Shown one piece after another: positions 33,389 to 46,347 of a DNA stretch of 64,000 bases (positions within the stretch are counted from its first letter, which is position 1; every line of letters begins with the position of its first letter). This DNA comes from Ophiobolus disseminans (Eukaryota > Ascomycota > Dothideomycetes > Pleosporales > Phaeosphaeriaceae): positions 620,001 through 684,000 of the forward strand of contig MU006237.1 in NCBI GenBank assembly GCA_010093685.1, written 5' to 3'. Below the pieces are notes generated by a model that did no database searches, was not told where the DNA came from, and saw only the letters and a list, made by a program, of their open reading frames with translations. The translations under genes and the position numbers were made by a program.

Positions 33389-34744
33389 TTTGGGAGAGGA
33401 TTTGATGGTATCGGGTGGTTATAAAGAATGAACTAGATGCACAGCACCGTGATTTAAAGAACGAAAGCGTCCCAAAGCCACAAAGGTAGAGAGCGAATGA
33501 CAAAGTACGAAGATGCTGGTCTTCTGGCGTCTCTATAGTGCTGCAGATACCTACTTTATATTCCCGGCTTCCACCTAGGATCCACCTGGCCCAATGTTTC
33601 CTGGCTTATTGCTCATGTTTCCAAACCTTCCGTGTGGCTGTTTGAAGAAGTGTGCAGTGCTTCTTAGTGTTGCGGACACGAGGCTTGGCTGCGGAGAATT
33701 ACCTCGATTGGTAGGGACTTGAGTAATGACGGAGAAATTGATGCATATGCAGGCAACGGCAAAAGGAGGAGATGCCAGGGCTTCTCTGTATTAGACCTTC
33801 CTCGCACATCGGACTGCTTGAAATCAAATAGAAATTCTCCGCTATCCTCGCATACATGACAGTAGAAAGATATGTCCTTGTGGGCAATACAAATGGTGTG
33901 AAGTAAGGTAGTAAAGAGATGCTTGGCGGACGCGGGATGAGTCGTGATCCTGACGTCGATCAAACGTTGAAACATGTGCTGTGAAGACGTGATTCGAGCA
34001 TCGTGCGGTACGCATATAGTCATCAGATTCCTAGTAGTAGATGAAGTAGATGTGAAGAGGGCCGAAAACTGCTCACTTGCTCGTGTGAGCTTCTAGTATT
34101 CTTTCATCCATCGATTGGTCCTTGGAGTAATATGGTGTCTGGCGAATGTAGGGCATGTCCATTGTCTGCGTTCAACACCACTGCAATCAGGAAAGAAAGG
34201 CGCAATGTTCTCAATATCACCTTCTGGCGTTTATCGAGATGTCGGTGATTATCGAAAAAGTGAAAGAAGTCAAGGTGCAAGGCTGAGAGTCGGCGTGTTA
34301 GAAGCGCCGCGGGACCGATCAGATTAGTGGCACGGCAGATCTCCACGTCATTGACACGATAAACTCCCACGAGGCGGCAGAAGGAATCTAGACAGCAGCA
34401 GGTCTAGTGGCGTGTCGGACCAAATGGACGGACTGATATTCGAGGCCACCATCGTTCTTACTCTTTCTTTTCGCCCGTGAACCTCTTAGGACCGGACACT
34501 CTTCGCGCTGGCTGCGGCGCATTGTTGGTAAGCTGCACGCTCCGAACCGGAAAAGATGACCACCAGCGCCATGCACCACCAAGGTGTCGCGCAACGCCCT
34601 TGGAGGCACGAGAGTCGAGAAACGGCTGCTAATGCGTCGGACAGAGTGCATTGACATGCGCACGTGAAACCGAAACCCATTGCCCTCACCCGCCGAATCC
34701 CCACCGAATAGCAGCGCTGCTGGACTGAGTGCAATCGTATATAC
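33389..34744. other. Divergent intergenic region, 1.36 kb
   Basis: It lies between the 5' ends of the metalloprotease and the MFS transporter, so it should carry both promoters. No coding frame with domain evidence and no repeat was seen. Confidence 0.6.
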
Positions 34745-36651
34745 ATGGCGTCTTCCAATGCAGACGCAGCCTACGTCGAGGATGTCGGCGTGGACCAAGC
34801 GCTCCGGTCGCGCAACAATGCCTCCCGGGCGCAATGGACAGCGCCCGTCTACCGGCCAGACCAGTCGAACAAGTCAGGGGCGACGTCTGCCGACATGGGA
34901 AGCGACGACGAGAACGCGCCGCTGCTAAGCCCCACCACGCAGGACTATCGGGGTGGACATGGCAGCGACGGAAGGAGCAGCGAGCATGAATGGGACGGAC
35001 AAGCAGACTTTGAAGGACTGTCGTGGTGGAACAAGCCCTCGGTAGGCGCATCGCAACGCACGCCAGACGCTCCGTCAGTCTAACACGGGCAGATATACTG
35101 GCTCCTCCCGCCCTTCCTCCTCTTCACCATCGCCTTCGGCGGCGTCATCGTGCCCAAAGTCAACCTCATCATGGACCTCGTCTGCACCGAGTACTACGCC
35201 TCCACAGACAGCCGTGACCCCATATCGGGCCCGCTAGACCCGGGCCAGCAGCCCGACCGATGCCAGAACGACGCAGTCTCCTCGCGCTCCTCGCTCTTCC
35301 TTCTGTACGGTAGCTTGTGCTCGGGCCTCCTATCTGCCGTGACCAGCCCAAAGCTGGGTGCACTGTCAGACCGCTGGGGGCGGAAGAAGTTTATGGTCTT
35401 CAACACACTTGGTGCCCTTGCAGGTGAAATCCTCACCATTCTGGCAGCCAAATACCCCGAGACTGTGCATGTCAACTGGATCCTGGTGGGCTACTGTATA
35501 GAAGGCTTGTCCGGGTCCTTCATCGTCGGCATGGCAGTTGCACACTCGTATGCCTCGGACTGCACCTCCCCGCAGAAACGGGGCGTAGCCTTTTCGTATT
35601 TCCACGCATGTCTCTTCGCTGGTATTGCCATTGGCCCAGCTCTCGCAGGCTACATCATCTCTGCCCGCGAGAAGCACGTGGGACATACCGAGGCCGTGCT
35701 GATGATTTTCTACCTCGCATTAGGCGCCCATGTCATCTTCATTGGTTTCCTCGTTTTCCTAATCCCAGAATCATTAAGTGAGAAGCGTCAAGAAGCCGCA
35801 CGCCAGCGCCACAAGGAGGAAATGGAGAAATTAGGCCCGGCGTCGGACTGGATCAACCAACTCCGTCACATCAACTTCGTCAAACCCCTGGAGATTCTCT
35901 GGCCCACGGGCCCCGGCTCCTCGTCCGCCGTGCGTTGGAATCTTGTATTACTTGCAGCTACCGATACCATCATGTTCGGCGTCGCAATGGGCGCCATGGG
36001 CGTCGTACTTGTTTACACACGTCGCCAATTCGGCTGGCACGAACTCGAGACCGGTCGCTTCGTTACCATCGTCAACACCTCGCGCGTCTTAGCTCTCCTC
36101 ATTCTGCTACCCCTCCTGACCCGCCTTGTCAAAGGCAAGAACTCGCACATGCGCAGCAGGAAATCTGGCTCCGATCTCTTCGACCTCAGCATCATCCGCA
36201 TTTCCATCTTCTTCGACATGATGGGCTACCTCGGCTTCGTCCTCGCACGCAACGGCGAATTCTTCGCACTGTCCGGTGCGCTGGCGGCGGTAGGCGGCAT
36301 GGGAAGTCCGACTCTCGGTGCGGCGTTGACCAAGCATGTTCCGCGGGACAAAGTCGGGCAGTTACTGGGTGCGACAGGGCTTCTGCATGCGATTGCGAGG
36401 GTCGTTGGGCCGACACTGTTCAATGGTATTTACAGTGCTACAGTGGGGAACTTTAGGCAGACTGTGTTTGTTACGCTATGTGCGACGTTTGGGATTGCGT
36501 TTGTTTGTAGTTGGTTTGTCAGGCCGCATGGTGAGTCTCCAAGCTCAGTCCCCTTGTCCAAACATAGTTGCTAACATACCTTCCAGTATATATCGACGAC
36601 GACGATAAGCGCGCGACAGGTCAGTTCGATATCGACGACGAAGAGGGGTAG
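34745..36651 (+). CDS. Major facilitator superfamily transporter
   Basis: Exons are 34745-35041, 35093-36530 and 36587-36651 (introns 51 and 56 bp), encoding about 599 aa. The first 100 residues form a hydrophilic cytoplasmic tail with an acidic dileucine-like stretch (SDDENAPLLSP). Membrane domains begin at IYWLLPPFLLFTIAF. The signature loop between helices 2 and 3 is LGALSDRWGRKKFMVF. A long central loop (about residues 315-360) separates the two six-helix halves. The tail ends acidic (DDDDKRATGQFDIDDEEG). The pattern fits drug:H+ antiporter or Tet-like MFS members of ascomycetes. ENAPLL resembles sorting signals of vacuolar membrane proteins, which is only a hint of location. Cargo is unknown. 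No biosynthetic genes surround it. Confidence 0.88.
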
Positions 36652-37362
36652 AATGCCCTCTGGTTTCCGTTCAACACAGGTTTGCTATATCATATCACCT
36701 AGAATTTGTATACACTACGAAACGGATCGAGAAGGGTAGACGGCAACGCGCGTGTGTTGCATGTAAATGCGCTTAGCAACGATATCATTGCATTTTTGAA
36801 GCAAGAAGATTTATAGCAGGAGACGCTTTCGATTATTCATCACTAGCGACGGCGTTCGGAACGGCGTTCAATGGGGCAATTGTATATACGCCCAACATGC
36901 TATTATTATTTACGACAACCAAGAGCTGGCTGTGATCATCTTCGTGACCGTCTCGTAACCATCGACGACTCTATATCACACATCGGCCTGCTGGACAGTC
37001 CGACGGCCGGCAGCGCGAATGGGGATGCAATGAGGCTGAGCTAACTCCCACTATTTATCTCTCATACTGCTGTTCATTCGCAACAAATCGCTGTCGCACT
37101 CAACTCAGCGCAAAGCAAGCTTTACAAGAATTTCTACATTGCAGTACCATCCGCGATCTAGCATCTTTCTGATGATATCTCCTTGACAGCTTGACTATCA
37201 TCTGGATCTTGCGCAAAAAGCGTTTCGTCCGCAGGCCCAACCGGAGCGACCGATAGCGCACAAGTACACTGACCGAAAGATCAACTGGGTAACGTGCCTT
37301 CCCAAAACTGTTGTATGTCACTCGAGCCATTTGCTATTGATCAAATTGTACCGAGAAGTGTG

Positions 37363-37387
37363 CTCGAGTGCGAGTGCTGCACTCGAG
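37363..37387. repeat. Perfect 9-bp-arm inverted repeat
   Basis: CTCGAGTGC, a 7-nt loop, then GCACTCGAG. It lies in the gene-free stretch about 700 bp downstream of the MFS gene. A function as a hairpin or a dimeric protein site is possible but unproven. Confidence 0.6.
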
Positions 37388-40300
37388 TTTTCATGAGGTT
37401 GGCGGGCTGAAGTACGGCGGCCTACCACAATGTCGCAGTACAGAATGGAGGGGGAGGTCTACGGGCGGGTACCTGGGCTCGACTTTGCCTAGGACTTAGG
37501 CTTCTGGGTTGTTGGACACTGCAGTCGACGCCATCATCGTAGGCCTGCAGTAGTTAGCAGTATTGGGAAGGTTGCTGAAGATTGCTTCGGTCATGCAAGG
37601 AAGCCGTGCGCTCTAGATGCTTCCGTCGCGCGCCTAGTAGGAGGGGAGAGTTATTGCATAATGATTTCAACATCTAAGTTGTTGGTAAGATATGACTAGA
37701 GCCTAGAGGTGTACGGTGTCTCTTGGTGTGATGAGATGATTCATACCCTCTAGCTGTGTCTGCTGCAACCCTCGATTCTTTCCTTTATAGATGGTGTTCG
37801 CGTTGTCTTGAACTATGCCTACTAGTTGGGTACGAGAGAAGTAGAATGTTCGAGGGAAGAGAAGGCGGCGGGTGTGTGCACTACATCGTCGTTAGTTTTG
37901 CTGTAGTTCTTAGCAACCTTTTGCCAGGAGGGTTTACATACATCCTAAGTGGATGTCTGCATTAGAGCTGGAGTTTGTAATGTTGAGCTGTTTATGGTTC
38001 GGGGAGAACGTATCTAAGTAACACTACATGCATAGCACATGCTGGCTGAATTGTACCGTTAACCTATCCTTCGACGACATGGTTATTGTTTTTTTGTGTG
38101 CGCGCAGCTGAAGTCAAATCTTGAATGTAAACCGTCTTTATGTAATTCTTTTTATCGTTGCTGCTGCCAGTCGTTTCGACTCATCATCATATCGGGATTA
38201 TCGATCTATTCGGAACATGGACCATTACTGCCCTGGGCCCTGGGTATTTTTCATCCACTCAAACCGAGGATCGTATGTCTAATCGCTTCTTAAGATCTAT
38301 CGACTAGAAGATGTGTGGTGTGCTGGAATCCTTGAGGTTGTGATGCGACCACTTCAGGCGTAACTCAACCACACTAAGGGGTTTGAAATGGTCTAGTCAA
38401 GCTTGAAATCTTCGCATCATAACCTCGAGGATCCCTTTGAACACGCTATCGGTACATGCGTTGCGCAGTGTACGTGTAGGAGGCATGAATTGGGGCCGAC
38501 CGTCTCCATGCTCGATTGCTGCATAGCCGTGTGTACAACCGGTCGTGGGGAAGCGCCGAAGATAAGAAGTAAAGTGAGGAGAGGCAGTCGCTTGGGTGCA
38601 AATGGTGTTGTGTTCGAATTTCAGCATCCCGTCTCGCCGCTTTTATATGTATCATGCTGATACCTGGCTAAATACAGCGTACCATTGAAGCCCATAACAT
38701 ATTTGAAAGGTATTCTTACATTGAAGACCTTTTAAACAGGCTCGTACAACCAGAATATCTTGAGTTGTGAGCAATGGCATTGGCCGAGTTCCTTCGAGGT
38801 AAACCTAACCTTGGAAGTCCAAGAAAGCGTCCATAGAACCTCAGGTGCAAACTTGAGGGATTATAGAGATGGAGACTAGCCAAAACATCGGGGCATTGCA
38901 AGTCTTCGGAAAAATCGTAGGATCACAGCCCAATACTGGGCGTCGCTTATGTCGCGGTTGCGTCGCTCAAGAGGACCTGGCCTGAGACTCCCGTCAGCCA
39001 AAGACTCGTCACTCCACCAACGCAATCATCCACGAACGCGTCTTCAGTGCCAAGTTACTGCATCGAAACAAAACTGGCCGAAAGCATAACTTGAAATGTC
39101 GTGTCGCCACCTCATTGGGATCTGCATGCTCCGCCACACTGCACACTGCAGGTGTACGTACACGTATAGTCACCCCACTCGCCATAGAACCTCTACTCGG
39201 AGCGTCGGGCATAGCGGCATTGGTGTGATAGTCGCAAGTGTTTCTGGGATGCATTCCGGTGGCGCCCTTGGAGAACAGGTACCGCACCCTTGCGAGCCCA
39301 ACGAACGTCCGGTGAGTACGCAAAGTTGGAACAAGGCGAAAGCTAGGGGCAAATGCATGACCATTATGAGAGTCCTATGGCTCTTCGTCGAAGTAATGCC
39401 ATGTATATTGGTTTGAGGCGTACCTACTGCAAGGGTGTCGTTGTCCCCTCCATGGTAACTGTTCCTTACTGCATCATGCCAAACGCGCGCTGATCATTGC
39501 AAAAGTTGTGCCAATACAACAGCTTGGTCAATCTCAGCACCTTGTACTTTTCGCTCGCGGAAAACAAGCATTTGTGTAGCACAGGACTGCAGTACTTCCG
39601 TGCTCAAACATAAGGGACCAAGCAAAGCAAGTCAATTAAATGACAAAACAAAGGTTTCTGAAGTACGAGGCGCGGGCATAAGGTAATGTCAGTTGACCTC
39701 ACATGCAGGTTACTTGAATCAACCAACTTGTTGTGATACCTTTGAGTGCATTCCAAGGATTGTTGGACAACCTGTATAACTTTGTTAGCTTTGTGAACTT
39801 CCAGCGATGATTATAAATTGATCGAGAAGGCACCGAGCTATACGTCTTGCTGCTTTGACCATGAAAGCTCAATATATCTTCAAAAGATTTGTGGTTCTGA
39901 TGGCCGTTGTGAAGGACACTTACTTGGGTTTCGCCTTCCCACACACCCTTTCTGGAGTCAAGACTAAACACACAACGGATGTATGCTGATGTGTGGACGT
40001 CATAGTCCGTTCCCGTGTCGAAGGCTTCCAAGCCTATCTAAGCACGGTAGAAGCATACCTGCAAGTGTTGAGCTCATCATTAGAGAGCTGTAATGTGAGC
40101 GAGTTGCTAACATGAAGATTCCAAGATTTCAGCTGAGCACCTCAACATTTTTCTCTCTCTCTAGCCACCACCGAAGTCCTCACTTCGAGATCCTGTGATT
40201 GCTATGTTACTAAAGGTGATCCAACCATCACGAGACACTTCCCGGTAAACACAGCATTAGTATGGTCGTGTGATATAGCCTCGTAAGATAAAGGAGTGAA

Positions 40301-42187
40301 GCGAAGTGTTGCAAGCGTGTGATTGGTAATGCGCCGATGGCGAACCTTACTTCGCAGGATCGCCACCACTAGCCAGCATCCCACTGGCTCCAGCCTCATC
40401 ACATACCGCCGTCCCCGCCAAAACTTTCTTCTAACAAAGTCATAATTCCTGACAGGGGTACAACTTGAAGTGCCCAGAAATCTTGTCGGTGAAATAAATG
40501 TCTTCATTGACCTTTCTTCGACGCGTGGCAGTGCTCCCCCAAGGACCGTGAGCACGATTACGCGATCGTCAGCCCTTTCTGCGCAGTGCTTTGGCCAACT
40601 AAACTTTGCTTCTTTCCAAACACTCCAAGAGGCGGACGAATCATGACATCAACTCTCATTGCCTCCCGAACCTCTTCCGCTTATTGAAATTTGTACCTTC
40701 TCATTTCTTCGCCCTTTCGGTCATGTCCGGCGTTCCGCTGCAAGCCGAACAGTGGTGTGTCACTGGTGGCGAAACCTGTTCTTATCCACGGCCATCTGAT
40801 GTGAAGTAATGGACAGTGCGTCGAGCTCGGAGTGTCGGCTGGGGCATTGGAAGGGATGACTGGGTGATAATTGTATTCTCCGGACTTGCGGTGATGTGAA
40901 CAAGGAAGTAGGGGACGCAAGCTGATGTGTCTATAAAGTAGATGTGGTGGCTGGATGGAGTGATTGGACTTGTTTTCCTCATATGGCCGTGTAGTGGAGA
41001 CACGAACACGAGGTCGAGATAAAGCACAGAGGAATGAAGGGGGAAATCTGAAGATGAGATGACCTCGGGAGCACTGCCTCGCAAAGCTTGCGGTCCATAC
41101 GAGGCCTGACACCTTGATCTTCGTGGGTGGAGGAACTAAGTCCGAAGTTCGTTGGTGCACCAACATTTCCTCTGACCGTCAGATTGTTCATTGTTGTGCC
41201 GACAATAGAAATGAGTTAATGACAATGAAGGCAGAGATACCGGTGAAGATTGTTCGCATCCCAGGCGTGCCGAGCTCCTTCGTATGCGCGGCTGAAGAAT
41301 GCTTATGGTTCCACATGGCCAAAGGACAAACTTGGGAACCGGTGATGCTTACACGGGACATATAAACATCGTCCTGCGTGAACTACTCGCCGGAAGATCT
41401 GAGTTTGGTTCGTCCATGTTGGTCCATGACTGCCGCAGAAGGACTCAGCCTTGCGATGGTCGGAATATTGGACCCCATGGATACACGCGCGCTATATCCA
41501 ACAACATATTCGCCCTGTGTTCATTGAAGCGGAGCGTGACTCAACACCAATCACAACATGTTAGGGTCCTTCTCCGGTGAGTCACAACCTGAATGATCTG
41601 GCGTAGTTTGGTATCTTTGGCCCGCCGCAAATGTGCCAGGCACCTGTCTCAAGCGGTTCATGGCTTCGATTATGCAATATCTGAGCTTTCTTAGCGCTTC
41701 ATTTTCTGAATCATGCCGTGTTTGGAAAGGCGGTGAGTCGTGTAGCAGACGGTTTTGGGGAAGCAAATTCGTTCTATGACACACTCCTTGAGTCGAGAGG
41801 CGCTTGCTATTTCGGTTCGTTACGTGGTCTCACGAAAGTCTGGCCTCCAGCCAATCTCCACTTCCCTGCTCTTCCTTTCCCATCTTGTGACATAGTTTCT
41901 CTGTTTATCCGTGTGTTCTCCAATGCGAACAATATTGTGTGTAAAACAACGGAGTCCGGTAGTTGCACTGACATTCCTACGAACAGTGACAAAATATTAC
42001 GACCGGGCGTTGCCGTCGCTGAACCGTGAGATAAATGGATATTTATGGCGTGTCATGTCTCGCGCGACGTTGTTGCCTTCCACGAGAAATTGGATTGGTA
42101 CATGCGGCTCGCCTAGACACGGGCGACCTCGGGACCTAGGCACAGGCAAAATTGCGAAACTTGACGTACCTGGATAATGCTATCCGT

Positions 42188-42207
42188 TACCGTACCGTAC
42201 CGTACCG
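42188..42207. repeat. Short TACCG microsatellite
   Basis: About four tandem copies of the 5-bp unit TACCG. Confidence 0.7.
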
Positions 42208-42280
42208 CTTCGCAATGCGACGTTCGCTGATCATCACAAGCCCTGTGCCTTGATGTCTTATTATGAAACTGATTTCGCTT

Positions 42281-42323
42281 ACGTGAAAACTTTCACGTGC
42301 GTGAAGGACCCAACATGTGTTGG
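42281..42323. promoter_or_regulatory. Pair of adjacent palindromes, possible protein-binding sites
   Basis: ACGTGAAA-AC-TTTCACGT (42281-42298) is followed 11 nt later by CCAACA-TG-TGTTGG (42310-42323). Both are perfect. The first includes a CACGTG-like core when read with the following base. No gene starts obviously nearby. Confidence 0.35.
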
Positions 42324-45300
42324 TGCAGTCCTCAGCCTCAGCCTACAAAAGCGCCCCACGCCCTTGATTTAGCCCCACAGACCAGCGGTTCGTTGCTTAT
42401 TCTTGTGTGCCGTTGGTTCTTTGATTGATACACCTGCAGCTACCCCGGAGTGGTCGTCATCAACCAATGATAGCACCAGCATCTTGAATAGGTCCATCGA
42501 TCATTACACCATGGTGGCTTCAAGTTTCTCGGGACAGTGCCACGTGCTTACTGGAACAGCGCCTACCTAGGCAGCAAGTGCACTAAATACTGTGCCATCG
42601 GCTCACCTCAAGATCTGCTGCCAGCGGATGCGCCAATGGAAAGCAATCAACTCAAAATCTAGTGTATTGCAGTCATCAGTCAAGGCGGCACACTACCTAG
42701 GTAACTTCTCTAGCTCCAAGGTATGGTGCACCCGTCATGGTGATGGGAACGAACGGCAACTGCACACCAGGTAGTCATCGTCGGCTCGGGATATTCAGAT
42801 CTACGCTGTGTTTTAGATAGCGGGTGGTTGCCCTGACATTCCAGCGCTTCGAAGTAACTCCAGCTTCGGTGTGATCCGCCTCGATGGTCCTTCGAACTGG
42901 GCGCGTCCTTCAAAAATGTACTATATTCTAGAAAGTAGCAGCAGACGTCATGAGGACTCTAAGTGTGACCCTTACGTCGGGAGATATGGTTATCACGCAA
43001 GACATGCGGCATGCTGGTGAACACTACCCGTATGTTGGTATCGAGCTAGGCGATGTGCATTGGTGGTGGTGGTGTCGCATGAAGGACTGACCTCACAACC
43101 TTGGAAGGCTTTCAGCCTGGTCATTCTGGACCTACCAGGATTTTAGCTCCAGTTTTGTGTAACGACGTTCGGCCAGTAGATTCATGCCTGGTATACTCTC
43201 CTTTCACACTAAAAATTGCGGTGCAAAGCACCAACTCAGGTTTCGGTTCAGCCTTGTTCGCATTGCCCTTCCCGATAACAGACCGATATGCCAGCTAAAT
43301 TATTGTATGTTTTGTTGAGACGCAACAAGATTGGAAGGCGGCACGCTATAATGCAAGCTCGAGGTATGCTGTATTTCCTTGGTTTCTTCTCTTCCGAGGT
43401 TCCAAAGTGCTCAGAGCTAGAACCACTTTCAGAAGCTTCCAACCTTGGAAGGTTGTAACCCCGCTTTCAGGGTTTCAATGTGAGGTGTGGGCATTCCGAA
43501 CGATTGGTAGTGCCTACAGTCTGACGCAGCTGGAGCTGACAAGGCGACCGTTGTGTGCATGCCAGGCCAATCTCTCCGTGCTTATCGGTCAAATCCCCGC
43601 AGCCATGATTGTGACGAGCAAAGAGAAGGGCGTTGATGTTCTACAATTAACCATACCAATATATCTGAAGCACCTGGTACACTTCTCTGCGGAAATTGAT
43701 GATCACACGTGGAAACCTCATGAAAACCGCGTCATCCTCTGTTTTGAGCGCAGCTTGGACCGGGCACTGCTCACCTTGGATTACCACGAGAGGGATGTCC
43801 TTGCACACGCACACTAATAGGTAGCGTCAAATCGTTCAAGGATCGGAGGTCTTGTAATGTTCCCCACTCGAGTGGAGGTGTGCAACATTGAGGGTTTCAT
43901 CTTTGCTTGCTTGCTGGTGGCACAATCTTCGTTCCGATCCAACGATTCGTACGGAGGGGGAGGGGGACTGTATCCGGAATGTAGGAGACCGAGTAGGGCG
44001 TTATCCGTGGCCTTGTCCCGACAGGCCGATTGATGGGATATTATTCCACTGACTCGCTAGGTATTCAGGATGTGCCGGAAACGTGCCTTACTTGAGGACT
44101 TTGTCGGAAACTAAGCAAAGTCCTTTCTCTAATTAAACATAACTTCTCTCACGATAGGAAGCTGGTAGTGTTAAGGTCCATGAGTTGAACGCGTCCGTCT
44201 TTTGCTAACGAACTCTGAATCTGTGCTTCTTTCAGTCCGTTTGAGCCACGAGGTTGATGGAACTAGCGGCATTTTCTACATGCGTACAAGGCATTGATCG
44301 ATCGATGATTCAAGTTTGAACACGCTGTGCATCATGCATCATACACAGCCGGAAGGCGACGAGTCATCTGCCATTGGCAAGACCTTAGCTCTATGGCCAT
44401 GGATGGCCTAGCGCCCGCTTCAGTACTGTTTCGTTTGGAGGACATCTTGGAAAGATACCCCATTGAAGCTCAGAAGGCGATATTATCGAAGCCCTGCATG
44501 GTGAAAGATCTTGCTGGATCTTGCACTTTGACCTTGGAAGTCACTGCGTAGACAGTGGTGCTGCCATCAACCCCGAAATTGGCTCCCGCGATGACAGAAG
44601 CCAACGACTGAACGATTGGAGACACCCAGCCGTCCAAGTTCATAGATCCTCCTAGAAATATTGCAATTGAGTTGTTAGCCGTGCACTAGCTTAGTTAAAC
44701 AAAACACCCTGTGTTTGTATGGAGCTTGCTCCAGATCCGGTGTACGGCTGTTCCTGGAGCCCGACCAGCAACAATATGCACGCCTCACATTCCCTTGCTT
44801 CGCTGTGCGTTGCTCTAGTCCTAGCATGTAGGCACATGCAGCGGTCCTGCAGTGATGTCGCATTATTGGAAGCCCCGCTTCAAGCTTGTGGGACTTGACC
44901 AATCCTCGTCAACTGGTTTGGTAAAGTTCTCAAAAGGCCCACAGACTTTGGGCTATGAGCTACGAGGCCAGCCCATTGCATCATCGAACCATACCCGTCG
45001 TCGGCACCTGGGCAGGAGGTGTCTTCTCTTGACTCCCACGAGCCGAACACGACCAATTCTGTGGGCAAGCCGTAGACGTGGATATTGCCATACCGTAGAG
45101 GCTTCGTGTAACCTAGCGCAACAGAAATGGACGACGTGTCCACCGGGTACCATCCAGGTATCTTCACCGAAAGTATCGAAGGGGCGTCTCGCGATAGCTT
45201 TGGTGCACATTCGTGGGTGCCTATCCCAATATCAGCACGAAATCAAAGGGATGTGCACAAATGCTGGACAAGTGTGACGCCCGCGCTCCCATTGCCAATC

Positions 45301-46347
45301 CGCTCGAAGCGAGAACGTTTCACACGAAGCAAAAGGGGACGATGCCAAATGGCTACTGAGAGGAGGCTTTCAGCTGGGTCGACACTGAGCAACAATTTTA
45401 GCGAGCGTGTATCGCGCTGCGAATTGACTTGAAAATGGTAGACAGCCCCGGAGGCTTGGGCAATCAAATATAGTCGACAGTAGCGATTCGGCGGTGAACA
45501 TAAATGCTGAACATTGTTCGTTGGATTTTTCGTCCAGTGCAGTAGGCAACAAGGCAAACGACTGCAAACGTCCGTTATGCCGCGCGCGACCGTCCAACTT
45601 TTATTTCATGCGCCGGTGGGGCCAAAAGCGCCTCCATGTTCCAAATGGGGCCGAGGTGGCGATATTTGAAGAGCCTCAATGATGCGACTAGGTACGCATA
45701 AAAGGATGCCTTCTCCACCTGCGTAGCGATTGCCCTTCATGAAGTGTGCGGAGGACTTTTCGGTAAGCATCGGTGCCTTACTGTGGCCCCGATAGCGTGT
45801 GCAGCAGCCCTAATTCATTTCCGGCCGCACGGCTGATGTGACGATTTGCCTGCTTTTAAATCAGGCAAATGGTTGGCGGCGTCGCCGCAGAGCCGCAACG
45901 CACACTTAAGCACCTGTATAATCCACAAAGAGCAGAACAGAAACCATTCTGCAGCGACAAACATACCTTGTACATACTCTTTGCGAGTGACATCGCGTGC
46001 GAGATTGCTGTCACTGTCGTTGATCTGTTCTGCCCAACCCGAATATCGAGCGAGCCTAACTTCCCGGACGACATCTGCTCCTCCACACACAAATCGCAAG
46101 CATTTCGTTTAGCCCGATGTGCTACACTGTGCAGTAATAGCAGACTAACCAATAGCGCTGAAGTTGAGTTCTGAGGAGCTCTGAGCTTGCGCGGGTTTAC
46201 TTAGTGGAACGCGAGTCTTGGCAAACTCGTCCCATGTTACGATTCTGGAAACTCCCACCACAACGTTCCATTCCAACAGACGAACGACGGATCCCAACGC
46301 CACATTTCGACTCTATAATCTGCCCATAGTGCTAGTGCAGCTCAAAA

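Larger units (their letters stand above)
36652..46347. other. Gene-free stretch, 9.7 kb
   Basis: No open frame over about 160 codons, no domain motif, no recognisable splice-joined gene and no transposon of the left-end families is visible. Base composition is near that of neighbouring gene-bearing DNA, not the AT-rich RIP type. It holds small inverted repeats (37363-37387, 41151-41164, 42281-42298, 42310-42323) and a TACCG microsatellite near 42188. It may hold long non-coding transcripts, regulatory DNA, or an old decayed region. Confidence 0.55.

Noticed and set aside
26357..36651. Secondary-metabolite cluster from two SDRs and an MFS transporter
   Set aside because: No polyketide synthase, peptide synthetase, terpene cyclase, P450 or pathway regulator is present, and unrelated genes lie between.
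43407..43817. 136-codon frame in the gene-free stretch
   Set aside because: No domain, no signal peptide, no splice context; consistent with chance.
44852..45277. 141-codon frame overlapping opposite-strand frames
   Set aside because: Several overlapping frames of similar length on both strands and no motif, as expected by chance in GC-balanced DNA.
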